From: Chrysomallon squamiferum
Lineage: Eukaryota > Mollusca > Gastropoda > Neomphalida > Peltospiridae
Assembly (NCBI GenBank): GCA_012295275.1
Contig: CM022670.1
Location: forward strand, 16,426,698-16,490,697
DNA length: 64,000 bases
Reading direction: 5' to 3'
Within the stretch, counting starts at the first letter, position 1. Every line of letters starts with the position of its first letter. Below are positions 1-10,928 of the stretch, piece by piece. Below the pieces are notes generated by a model. It was given only the letters and a program-made list of their open reading frames with translations, had not been told where the DNA came from and ran no database searches. The position numbers and the translations under genes were made by a program.

Positions 1-258
1 AAGACCAAGGAGATAGCGGGCATTGCAACACAGGAATTCCAGACCTTTTTTAGTCTAAAATTATATTCTGCCTCCAGTCTTTATCTTCCTCAAAGACAAG
101 TGAAAACTCTTAATATGTCAGTAGCAACAGTTACAAGGTATAAAGCATTTTCAGTCCAAATTTGCTGGCTGCAGTGTCATGTTGCCAACAATTTCCATCA
201 CACACAAGTTCAGTTTTGGTTGGGAAAAAACAGTCTTTCAAATCAATCACATCTGGTT

Positions 259-1340
259 TCATTGGCAGCTTTCAACTTTATGATATGGTAATGTAGCATG
301 TTGTTTTCCTCTTCCAGATTTTCCTTCTGTCTTCTTATCTCTTTTCCAGTATTTTTCATTTTGTGCTGGAAAAGGCAGACATTCCTCAATAGCTGCTCCA
401 TGTATTTTTTTTCTCAGAGTCTTTTTATTTCTTTTTAATAGGTTATACCTTCTTAGGATGTTCTCCTTCAGAGGCCACAGTTCATTATTTAGCTGGTCCT
501 TCTCATCTAGTAATGATGACTTTTCTTTCTGAAGGTGACTATTCCTCTCCTTCTCACTATATAGATTTGCTGCAAAATCTGACAGACATCTCAAATGGAA
601 AGTGTTGCAGCCTTTGTCAGACCTGCATATTCTTCCTATGATGTTAAGCTGAAGTAAGGTGTAATCTCCTATAAGCATGTTTTAAGATGGTTTCTGCTGC
701 ATTCAGGGATGGGCAGTCTGGAACTGCTGAGAAAAAAGGGAGAAAACAGAAAAAGTGTCAATCTTGCCACTGCTGCTCTGCATCTTTTTGAATGCTTTTA
801 TTGTTTTTTCCAACATTGCCTTGAATTTGGTTTGGGCAATGTCTGTTCTTGTTATTCCAGTAAACCAACAGTGCACATGATAAAATGTTAATGTCTGCTT
901 CTTGCCAAAATGTTCATGTTCTCTCAGCATGCTGCTGCTAGGAAAAAATGCATGTATTTCAATGGTGCTTCTAGCAAAGGCTGTCATGTCAATCAACCTT
1001 TAAAACAAAACCTTCAATTTTTCAAGAAAGTCTGCAGCTTCATCTGGAGTATATATTTTCAGAAATGTTGTTGAGGCATTTTCTATCAAATACCTCAGTC
1101 AATGGGCTGCTGATACACTTGTGAAATTCCTGACAAATTTTTCAGTGTCTTACTATGTTTTGTTGCCTTCATCTTTCAGGAGTTTTACTTGTACAAGAAG
1201 TTCATGATTTCCATGTTCTTAACTTCTTTTCTTCTTCTTCTTCTGCCAGTCTGCAGGAAAACACTCTTCAAATCTTCCACATCTTCTATGTGGAAAAAAT
1301 GAGTCAGTGGAGATTAATGTCACTGCAGGAATCTTTCACC
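259..1340 (-). pseudogene. Possible decayed coding fragment, unrecognised
   Basis: On the minus strand, protein-like frames run in pieces through this stretch: a piece read from about 1130 to 1000, an open frame at 996-703, and another at 678-259. The last has charged, heptad-like composition (runs of E, K, L and Q) resembling coiled coil. The pieces are separated by stops and frame changes, and I found no convincing splice sites joining them. I recognise no domain. It may be an old retrocopy or repeat-derived coding fragment, or chance. It lies in what should be the first long intron of the KDM4 gene, on the same strand. Confidence 0.25.
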
Positions 1341-1351
1341 CAGTTGCAATA

Positions 1352-1354
<3 letters not shown>

Positions 1355-1393
<39 letters not shown>
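1355..1393. repeat. (TA)n microsatellite
   Basis: About 19 uninterrupted TA units. It is the only notable feature between the coding-like fragment and the A-tract at about 1803-1829. Confidence 0.9.
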
Positions 1394-1399
<6 letters not shown>

Positions 1400-1802
1400 A
1401 AATTTAAAAGGACTACAAACTTTGTACTTGCTGTGACAACCAATAAAAGTTTACTATCATTTGATCATGGAGCTTTTAAAATTTTATTTTTGGCTTTATC
1501 AAGCAAAAAAAAACAACAACAAAAAAGAACCAAACATTTTATTCAACATTTTAGCAATGCTATTGATACTCTGTGTTGTAAAGTTTTTTATGTTCATAAT
1601 CCCCAATTTCCCTGTTTATCAGGCAAATTTTGCAAACAAAACAACTGCTTTTGATTCAGAATAAAAGAGACAGTAATCCGCAAAACCTGAAGTATGCTAT
1701 CTGGCCAATCAGCACGCTCTTCTCAGCCCAGACACAGCAACTAAACTGCACTGTTTACATGGAACTCATCACAGTATCCTAGAGAAGGGTATGGGGCTCA
1801 TT

Positions 1803-1833
<31 letters not shown>

Positions 1834-1834
1834 A

Positions 1835-2395
1835 AATATGAAATAACAATTATTTCAGACAATCTACATTCCCCTCATCCCGTTCAATTCGAATTTGCTG
1901 AGGATCTGAACTACCCAGTTCCAAAACATAAAAATCTATAAACACATCAAAACAATGGCTGAAAATCTTACTCAATAATTATATAAATATGCATCCTTTG
2001 ATGTTAATGATCAGATACATACACAGTGCTACCAGTAGTCTTAACAAGCTTTTGATCATAACATGATTTTGGAGGCCATCACTATTAAATGGATTAAATG
2101 ATTTTTCATTTGACAATACAAGTATAATAGTTAATTAACTTAAGTTCTAATAAAGAAAACAGATTTATTTCTACTAGTAAATCATACAGAATTTATAGCA
2201 GAGAAACATCTCAATTAATCCATTTTATTCTGGATGTATTCATACTACAAATAAGAAATAACAATTATATCAGACAATCTCCACTCCACTCATTCCGAAT
2301 CTGATGTGGATCTGAATAAACCAGTTCCAAAACATAAGAATCTATAAACACATCAAAACAATGGCTGAAAATCTTAATAAATAATTATACATACA
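1835..2395. repeat. Two direct copies of a ~150 bp intronic segment
   Basis: The segment at about 1835-1990 recurs at about 2252-2395 in the same orientation. Both contain the same ordered blocks: a 'gaaataacaatta' block, 'cagacaatct', a block reading 'ccagttccaaaacata', and a block around 'aaacacatcaaaacaatgg'. Small indels and scattered substitutions separate the copies. They are about 410 bp apart inside the presumed KDM4 intron. No coding potential is visible in either copy. Confidence 0.8.
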
Positions 2396-3030
2396 CTAAT
2401 ACTTTTAACATGGAAAGGTTGTTAAAAGTAAAAAATATGCACTGAATGATAGCAAGTTTAATCATTAATTTGTTTTAATAATATAATTATTTTAAACAGT
2501 GCCAATCATTTCAAGTCGCATACAAAACTCATGTCTATTTGGCCCTGTAGGAAACGTAACAAGCATGTGATACTTTCAAATGTGGGACTGTTCTAAGCCA
2601 CAGATGGCACACTGTGGTGCTGCACATTATTTGAAAGGAAAACTGAATAGGTTTTCATTTGATTTTCAGTTTGTAGCATTTATTTTCTGCCAGTTTTAAA
2701 AAATATTGATTTGAAGACAAGCAAGAATACATTTTTGGACACAACATTTGATATAAGTTATTGCCAGAGATGATATACACACTGTTAGGAAGATTGAACA
2801 TTGACGTTCCTGGCTGTGCTAAAAACAAAACTGAAGCAACTATTACATATATGTACATTTTATGTTTTAAAACTTTTTTTTATTCTTGATAGTTTGAATA
2901 AATGTTGTTAACATGCAAGTCATTTATGTTCAAAAATAATTCAGTAGTTAACAAGCATTTATTTATAATATAATGATAATATTAACAGTATTCAAAACAG
3001 CAATCAGTCAAGTTTTTTTCCCTATCTTAC

Positions 3031-3165
3031 CTTTGCTACACCAGCCTTATGAGCTCCCTGTGATTCCATGTATTCAATGTATTTGGAAAAATTCTTGAAT
3101 TCTTCCATTGTTGGCCTAAAAACCATAATTTTAGGAATGCCTTGTCCACCGCTTGAGGACTCCAT
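3031..3165 (-). CDS. KDM4: First coding exon of a KDM4-type lysine demethylase (JmjN start), partial
   Basis: This exon encodes 45 residues beginning MESSSGG and containing [20 protein letters not shown] followed by AHKAGVAK. That pattern is the JmjN motif at the amino end of KDM4/JMJD2 histone H3K9/K36 demethylases (Fe(II)/2-oxoglutarate JmjC enzymes acting on chromatin). The start ATG is at 3165-3163, with an in-frame TAA shortly upstream. The exon ends in phase 0 at a strong donor (AAAG/GTAAGATA). Upstream, TTCAAG at about 3194 is a likely acceptor, giving a 28-nt stretch of 5' UTR (3166-3193) in this exon. No later KDM4 exon (JmjC, PHD or Tudor) is visible to the left, so the next intron runs past the window edge. 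Assignment to KDM4 is firm; which paralogue is not decidable. Confidence 0.88.
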
Positions 3166-3193
3166 TTTTTCATCAAATTAACAAAATTAGCAC

Positions 3194-5690
3194 CTTGAAC
3201 CAAAAAAATAAAAAATAAAATAAAATAAATTAATATAGTGCAAAAACAATTATTAAATATATATATATATATATATATATACTAAAACTGGAATGTCTAT
3301 AACCCATTTTTCACTGCAGTCATACTTATTTAAACTGTAAGTTATGGCAATTAAAGTATAGTTTCAAATAACTGGAAACAATGTCTATATTTGACTTGGG
3401 GAAAAATGGTTTAAGTGTGTGTATATATTATATAAAGTTTCAAAATGTAGCTTGATGGCTTATTATTTTTTTAAACTTGTTCCTGGTTAAAAGACAGTGC
3501 CTCTGATGATGAAAAAGCAGTTCTACTTGAAAAGTTCTGTCCTGCTCTTGATGGTAAACCAAAGAATGGACAGGTCTTCCTGTTCTACCTAGAAAGCCAA
3601 TGCTTATTTGTGAGACAAATGAAGCTGTTGTGCTAATATTGGGTGTTCCATGACACTTTCTTTGTGGACAAAAGACTAGGGAAGTTAAAATGATTAGGTT
3701 TTAGATGCTCAGACAAAAAAAAGATTGATAAAGTATTTGTAAATCTCCCTGTTTTAGTTGTGACTAACACTTTCAGCTCCTATAAACCTACTAACAGAAA
3801 CCCAAGTAGAAATCTGTATAGTACTACACAAGGAATATCGTCATTAAAACCTTAGGAACTAAAAGTAAGTTATAGAAAAAAGTATGTTAATCCAATGGTG
3901 TTGAGACAAAGTAAAATGTTTAATCAGTTATAAGAAGAAAACATCTATACATGTACTTTCAACTTGAACTGCTAGGGCAAGATTCAGCATACCTAACATT
4001 TCTGTAAAATTGATCTATGCTTTATTAATATCTTACTGTTCTTTGGCAAGTTATGTTCAAAACAAATAAGACAATTAAAAAATGAAAAGACTGGTGTTGA
4101 AAAAATTGAAAAGCAGGTCAATAACAGTCTACAAGATAAATAGAGTTGGAAATTTCTTTAAAGCAAATAAAATAAAGGATCCTCATCAATCAATCTCAGA
4201 CTGATGATGCCATTAACACTGCAGGTAGAAAGAATAATTTAAAAAAAAAAAAAAAAAAAAAAACAACAACAACCTGTTAGAATATTGGTGACAGTTCAAA
4301 AAATGAGATGAATTCAGTACTATGTGGGATCAATAGTGGTAAAATGCCAAGAATTTTTGCTAAAGGAATAACTGATGAAACAAGGAAGAAAATGGTTCAA
4401 CTGATATCCAAATTCACATTCATTGGTTATATCCAAAAAGGACAAGAAAAAGAGCTGGTGTTAATGTGTTTGATTCAAGGTGGTACATAAATGTACTACT
4501 ACAAAGAATGATACTATTTTTTTCTCTTAATAAGTTTTAAAACTAAGAAGACAACAATATTTATACTGATGATTGTGAAAAAGAGGTATCATCACAAAAA
4601 AAGGAGTTTTCTATTACACGTAGAAGACCTATGGAGTTGTCACCACCAGTGGTGAAGCATCACCCAACAGCAACAAAGGAGTTGTATTATGAGACAACTT
4701 TATTAAGTGACAAAATGTCATTACACCTTTACTGAATGATCATTAAGTATTATATTAACTATTTATTTGCTATGCATGTCACTGCAAAACAATCATAAAA
4801 TGTAACAAAATGATTTTTGGAATTTAAAATATAAAATATAAAAGAGAAGAGTTAAAAGATGACCGTATATTGACATTCCTTGCTTCCAAATATCATGTGT
4901 GTCACATTCATTTATACAAGTAAATAATTTCAAAAATAATAGTATGGATTTTTTTTACATATATATCATTTATATTAAATAGGATCAATTTTCAATTGAA
5001 ATTAAGTGTTTAGCAAGTAACTTTTTTTTTTTTGCTTTCAAAAAAGCTGTGAAACTATTTTTATTTAACAATTTTAAATTTATATAACTATATAATATGT
5101 TGGGGGTTTTTTTGGTTTGTTTTTGTTATTTTGTTGTAATGTGTATTATCTAGTCCTGTCACATATTTGCCATTTTAATTTTAGTCCAATTCATCATATG
5201 CCATATATCTATTATCCTTTTCCTCAGGAACAATTTGGAAATAAATGTTTTCACCTTACTGCATTATCCTGGCTTTTAAATACATTTACATACTTCAATA
5301 TTATGATAAAATTAAAAAAATAAAATAAAAATAAAAATAAATAAAAAATAAATAAATAAAGAATGAGCTAGTGTCAGTTTGTGAAAAACAGACTAGAGAC
5401 CTGGCTTAAGTTTTTCTCTCTATTCTCTCTATCTCCATTAAGTCAGTAGTCATTTAAAAATAGATTTATAAGTCTATATATAATTATATTGATAATCATA
5501 ACACTGAGTGACTGACAGTGACAAATGACATAAACTGAAGGAATTAATTTTTCTATGCAAATATTATCGGAAAACATCAAATTAGTAAAATTACTTGCTA
5601 CGGTTTATAAATATATACTTAAGCTTGCTTACAGTTAAACAACATTTCAAAATTATTTCTGACAACTTACTGTTTACATGCTTCTAAAAA
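3194..5690. other. Probable KDM4 5'-UTR intron / non-coding
   Basis: AT-rich sequence with short (TA)n at about 3258-3280, an A-tract at about 4242-4263, and scattered T- and A-runs. No protein-coding exon stands out. A short open frame at 4308-4490 has no supporting splice sites or recognisable domain and is not called. If the acceptor at 3194 is used, this stretch is the intron between a 5'-UTR exon and the first coding exon of KDM4. Confidence 0.5.
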
Positions 5691-5740
5691 CTCAAAAATG
5701 AAACGTGCTTCCGAACAACATGGCGTCTGAGGCCTTACAA
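5690..5740 (-). promoter_or_regulatory. Candidate promoter of the KDM4 gene (ETS/YY1-like motifs)
   Basis: On the minus strand this stretch contains CGCCATGTTG, which fits the YY1 core GCCATnTT, followed closely by a TTCGGAAGC block resembling an ETS core. The local base composition is richer in GC and CpG than its surroundings. It lies upstream of the KDM4 coding exon in the right orientation. The call is an inference from motif type and position only; no TATA box is evident. Confidence 0.35.
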
Positions 5741-6094
5741 CTTAAAAAGGAAGCCTGGTTATCAAAAACTATCTCATTTATGATTTATCGCAATCGTTAG
5801 GCATGTTTTAATATGGTTAATATGATTGTTACAATAAATATCTTTGGGATGGTATCATTTTTTGTTGCATATTTTCGTTGTTTGTTTCTTTTCTTTCTAC
5901 TCCTGTCATCTGTTCAGGTGCCCTTTCGGCTTTAACATTTTAATGTAACAATATTATGCCTCTATCAAGATAGTCTGTTGTGCAAGATAGCGCACAAAAA
6001 ATTAATGCAAACAAAATGACTTTCTTACACATTATAAATAATAAAATTACATATGTAGAAATAACTGTATGTATAAAGCAGTAATTAATCTTAC

Positions 6095-6168
6095 CGTAAA
6101 TAAGGAAAATCCACTGGTTTCCGAGTACGTATAAATCGGCACGTACGAATTGTGGACAAAGCACTCAT
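6095..6168 (-). CDS. Possible first coding exon, unrecognised protein
   Basis: An ATG at 6168-6166 opens a 74-nt frame ending in phase 2 at a good donor (TTACG/GTAAGATT). The 24 complete codons give MSALSTIRTCRFIRTRKPVD then FPYL. The start is rich in arginine, serine and threonine and lacks acidic residues until its end, as mitochondrial presequences often do. I found no matching downstream exon on the minus strand. It could be an alternative 5' exon of the KDM4 locus, the start of another gene, or chance. Confidence 0.25.
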
Positions 6169-6689
6169 ATTATTCCGCACAAAACATATAGAGACTAGCT
6201 TATAAATTTGTTTTTAAAAACATTAAAGTATTTTTATTTGTTTTGTAATTGATAAAATGTAAAATCGTACAAAAATTTGATTCAGCCTTTTTGTAAAACA
6301 AAATATTTCTTAATATTTCAATGCACTTAGTTGTAATAAATGTGAAGTATTATTTATAGTCTATTCCTAGTTTCATTATGCTTATCGGCGGATGTTCGCA
6401 AGGTGAGATAACTTTTGTTGTATTAGGAACGTGACTTCAGAATTTGACTAAAATATGTAATTATTATATTATAATGAATAAAAAATAAATAAATAAATAA
6501 ATAACAAAATGAAAGAGAACAGAACATAAGTGCATAAAGGATAATATTTAATATTATTATTATTATTTTAAAGAAAATCGACAAGAATTTCTGATTTTTA
6601 TATATTTTATTATTATTATTATTATTATTTTTTTTTTTTTATAATATAAACCAATAAACCAATACACGTATAACAAAGACACGTCATTA

Positions 6690-6870
6690 TTAAAGTGTAA
6701 TGGCGTTATGTTTAATGGTTAATATGCTGAGCTGAGGTCCCAGGAACTGTTCGAGTTCGATCAAAGACATATGATACAGTCTAGAAGGGCATCAGTCCCA
6801 GGGCATCGACAAAATTAAGTCCGTAATCAAATGTACACACAAACGAAGCCCTAAATGCCTTTATGACATT
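6690..6870 (+). mobile_element. Degenerate tRNA-derived SINE-like sequence
   Basis: The stretch contains a block like those of tRNA-derived SINEs: 'taatggttaatatgctgag', then 'gaggtccca', then a weak B-box-like 'gagttcgatc'. It is followed by an 'agaagggcatc' body segment and ends in a CTT/ATT-rich simple repeat at about 6870-6905. No target-site duplication was identified. The match to SINE architecture is from general pattern only. Confidence 0.3.
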
Positions 6871-6954
6871 CTTCTTCTTCTTTCTTATTATTATTATCAT
6901 TATTATTTAGTATTGTTTTTGTTTTTACGATATATACAGTTATTAGCAGTTTTT

Positions 6955-7545
6955 GGTTTTTTTTACATTAATTCGTGTTTTTGAACTCAGAATATTTTAA
7001 TAAGACAGCGAGACAAGCAATAGCGTATTTTGGCCCAGTACTGAGGTTTGGTACCTGCGGTAATTCATGACCTGAGAAAATTCGTTAAACCACCCTGCTC
7101 GTTATAACGAATAAAATGAGTTGAGCATAACTAACGGCGTTGTAAAGAGGTTTGACTGTCGTTTATTATTTATCGCTTTCATCAACGATCAGTGAATTTA
7201 ATTACATTTTGTTAAAAGTATCTGTGGCTTTTTTATCTTTTTTTTTTTTTTTTTGTTTGTTGTTGTTGTAAATAATACCAAAATTTCTATATATTTCAGG
7301 TTCTTTATTAATAATTTAAAGAGATAGTTTTTGCATTTGTATCTGTGTACATGTCTGTGAACTCGTGTGAGTGTAGTATATGTGTGAATACATGTACGTG
7401 TGTGTAAATGTGTATAAGTGTAGGCCTACTTGTATGAATTAGTATTTATATAATTATACGCTTGTAAAGATGTAGTTGTGTGATTTTTTTATTACTTGTC
7501 TGAATTTTAGGAGCATGTCAGAATAATACTACTACTACTAATAAT
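6955..7545 (+). mobile_element. Dispersed repeat, copy 1
   Basis: A segment of about 550 bp that recurs almost unchanged at about 32325-32930 in the same orientation. It begins in a T-rich stretch (ttttttacattaattcgtg), runs through unique-looking sequence including 'tggcccagtactgaggtttg', and contains the palindrome GTAGGCCTAC. It ends in a (TAC/TAA)n microsatellite at about 7527-7551. It has no open frame and no obvious terminal inverted repeats. The structure (unique body plus simple-repeat end) suits a non-autonomous retroelement or microsatellite-associated mobile element; the class is undetermined. Confidence 0.75.
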
Positions 7546-8560
7546 AATAAATACATATATAAATGAAGGAAGAAAAATACTGAATTTTCAGAGTTGGAGG
7601 GCGTATATTAATTTTTACAGCTGGTTATTACTTTTAAAGCAAATAGTTTAATCTAAATTATTTATGTATTTTTAAAAATAAACGTGGCTGTTTAGAAAAA
7701 TGCTTTGTCTTGTTCCTTTTGGTGCAGAGACTTGCCTCTTTAAACTGCTTCTTCTGTCCATTAATTTTCATGGTAAAGAAAACTGGAACAGAGTCAGAGT
7801 CTGATATTCTTGTTTCTTATTCAGTTTCGGTTTATTCTTTCTTCTTTTTTTTAAATTTATTTATTTTGTTTGTTTGTTGTTGCAGATATTTAACTTCCTG
7901 GTGCCTTCATTCAGAGAATGGTCATGACGTAATGAATTTCTTGTTTACGAAACTGCTCCTGTCTGCTGTTTTCTCGTTCTGGTTCTTTGGCGAGTTACTG
8001 TTGTTTAATTATGAATAGAAACAGGAAAGTATTTAATGGTAGAATTGCCAGTAGCTTTGCTTCCTCGTCCCCTGGCTTCATGAGACTGTCGGCAAGGACT
8101 TCCAGAAGCGGAAGATAAGTTCCCTCGAGGTAAGGAGCCCGACGCTGCACTTGCCTGGTGAGTGACAAGGCGAGCACCGACAGCGTCATTATTGTCCAGA
8201 AATGTAGACATAATAGCAGTTGATGCACAGTGTTATGTGCCATGTGGCCCAGTACGTCTAACTTCAACACAGGTTTCTGTTTAGATTACCTCACCCTTAG
8301 TCCATATCTGGCTAGACTCTCCCCATTCACCAGTCCAGGATGGGCGTGCCTAGCAGAAGCCAAAACTCCTGCTGGCGTAGTTCTTTGGGTCACTGAGACA
8401 CACAAGCCCAATCACCACATCAAGGATGGGACCATGGAAGGGAATGGTAATATAATAAATGCTAAATCTTCATTTGTATAATGAATAAATGAGAGGAAAC
8501 CAGCTACCGGCATCCAATATATTTGAGTGTTTCTCTCCTTCTCTCAGAAAAAAAAAAAAA

Positions 8561-8623
<63 letters not shown>

Positions 8624-8650
8624 TAATAATCATAATAATAATAATAGTAA

Positions 8651-8681
<31 letters not shown>

Positions 8682-10094
8682 AAATAAAAAAAAAATGTTT
8701 TTTTTTTTTTTTTTTTTTATAATAAATTAAAAAATAAATAAAATGAAAATAATAATTTAAAAATATGTTAAACAAACAAAGGGGCGAAGCTCAACATATC
8801 TTAGTTTCATATTCTATTTCTTTCAACATTCGTATTCATTTCTGCTATTTTTCGTTCATTCTTAGACTGGATATAATTCATAAAATCTACAATGATAATG
8901 GCTTTCTTTGCTTATAAACATTTTTTAAGAACAAAAGTATCAATAGTTCAATTTCATTTGTGTCTAATTTGCATAGTAATGTTTCTTGATATTTAATTTA
9001 TATTATGAAAGTGCAATTTAAAACAAAACTATGCACACTATAATAAAAGTACATAGCTTACACAGAGGAGAAACAACAACACCTATTAGTATGGACATTT
9101 TACAGTTCAGGTTATACTTGTTTCTTAAAAGTTTAATAATAATAATTTTATAGTTCAAGATATACTAATTTCTAATAACAAAAATAACAATAATAATAAC
9201 AATAACAACAACAACAATAATAATAATAATAATAACAATAATAATAATAATAATAATAATAACAATAACAATAACAATAACAATAATAATAATAATAACA
9301 TTTCTAGATAACATACCTTTAATTATGTAGTGTATCATTTATATGAACAAAGCAGTTAAATTCTGAACTATTAATAAAACAGCCTAAAAGCTGGTGAAGC
9401 TTTTATTTTGATAAAAAAAAAAAAAATACCATCTTTCAGAAATGTTTTATTTTTTTTTTTTTTAAATATATTCCAGTAGGAAGAAGTAATTTTTGTGTGT
9501 GTTAAGCTGCACAGTAACGTTTCCTTGTAAATGCTATCGACAGTTATGTTCATTTAGACACCAAAATCTGATTCGTTAATTTAAAGAATCATTTAATATC
9601 AGGACATTCAATACTGTCATTGCCTAATCTTTTTCTATTTCTTGACAGCTGTCAAAACATGGAACAGCACAAAGTCCGCATAAAATCGGAAATCTGTATT
9701 TATTTCTATTTCGATCGACATTTTTCTTTTCAAGGTTTGTGAACAGATTCAGATTATTTATCTGTTATATATATTTTTTTTACCACTCTTATAAATATAA
9801 ATATTTATATATTTTGACAAACTGGCGCTTCGCTTTAAACAATATTGTATACAATTATTTCAAAAATAATAAATAAATAAGTAAGTAAAAATAAAAAATT
9901 TAATGTCTTGATTCATTTCTGTAAAGCAAACCATTTGTTTTCCTATTTTAATACTCCAGCTGGCAACGCAAGTTAATTTATATCAGAGCCGAAGTATTTT
10001 AAAATGAAATAAAAGGTTATACGAGTATAATGTCAACATTCCTCATGGTAAGGACGTTATTCAATTCATCTGATACTTTTGGAACACGTGGCAA
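7546..10094. other. Non-coding; simple repeats and one GC-richer island
   Basis: Contains (TA)n/(TAA)n at about 8561-8650, (AAAT)n then a T-tract up to about 8719, and an (AAT)/(AAC)n tract at about 9180-9300. A GC-richer island at about 7900-8450 carries overlapping frames on both strands, for example minus 8270-7995 with a leucine-rich segment. I see no consistent splice structure or known domain, so no gene is called there. It could hide an exon or a fossil element. Confidence 0.6.
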
Positions 10095-10928
10095 TTATTG
10101 AATTTGTTCATTTGATTCTATCTCTGTTGGTAAATAATTTTCGTTTAGTTCATTTGGTTCCTCGAAAATAATAGAAATCTTATCACTTTCTTCTTCCTGA
10201 ATATTAAAAAATGTAACATGTAGATCATTTGATCTCTTCCTCTTCGAACCAAACTCTGTTTTTGTCTTATCATCAGTGCGGTCCATCCTTTCATCAGTGT
10301 CATCTATCTTTTCATTACCGTCACTTGCCATTTCACCACTGTCGTAGGTCTCAGTAACTCTGTCACACTGACCTGTGTTTCCACAAACCGTCTCACTAGT
10401 AACACCATTATCGTCCATAAAAGGCAGTTTTTCTGCTAAAATAGCTAGGCCTATTTTCCTCACACGTCTTGGTTGTGGTTCAGATACCGAATCTGAAGGA
10501 CACACCGTGTCGTTGTCGCTGTCGTTGTCAGTGCCCGGTGTGCAGTGATCAAGAAACAAGTGGGCTTGGTACACTCTCGACTGTCTGCGGGTTTTTTCGC
10601 AAACGCCGTAATGGCTCATGACGGAGTCTGCCAAGAGCTGTGAACGAAGTCTCAGCACGTCGTCTCTGATCCCCTCCTGTCTCATTTGCTCCGTGTGTTT
10701 AAGATACTTGTGAATCTGACTCTCCTCTTCTTTAGTGTGTTCGCGTCTGTTTATGTGACCGGCAATAAAGGCAACAATGCTCAAACCATAGACGCACACA
10801 GTAGCTACCGTGAACAACATGGCGCCACGATAATCGTAAAGTTTAAAACTCTTCTTACTTTCTAAAGTGATATTTACCGACGAATTTCGAAACTGATAGG
10901 TGACATTTTGAACTAGGATATTTTCCAT
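10095..10928 (-). CDS. Single-pass membrane protein, paralogue 1 (KCNE-like layout)
   Basis: This intronless frame encodes 277 residues. The start ATG is at 10928-10926, because an in-frame TAA lies a few codons upstream and only non-ATG codons lie between. Residues 1-30 carry three N-glycosylation sequons (N8VT, N15SS, N19IT). Then come YDYRGAM (31-37), one hydrophobic segment (about 37-58) and a basic stop-transfer INRRE. A long charged, serine- and acid-rich tail follows, with a KRKR patch near its end. No signal peptide is seen. It shares the juxtamembrane YDYxGAM, the V-x-V-Y-x-L membrane pattern, and a cytoplasmic Y-[IL]-K ... G ... RS-x-L block with the plus-strand gene at 17101-17835. 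Glycosylated outside, one membrane pass and a polar tail recall KCNE-type potassium-channel accessory subunits. That is only a resemblance in layout, and function is unassigned. Confidence 0.75.
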   Translation of the reverse strand: MENILVQNVTYQFRNSSVNITLESKKSFKLYDYRGAMLFTVATVCVYGLSIVAFIAGHINRREHTKEEESQIHKYLKHTEQMRQEGIRDDVLRLRSQLLADSVMSHYGVCEKTRRQSRVYQAHLFLDHCTPGTDNDSDNDTVCPSDSVSEPQPRRVRKIGLAILAEKLPFMDDNGVTSETVCGNTGQCDRVTETYDSGEMASDGNEKIDDTDERMDRTDDKTKTEFGSKRKRSNDLHVTFFNIQEEESDKISIIFEEPNELNENYLPTEIESNEQIQ

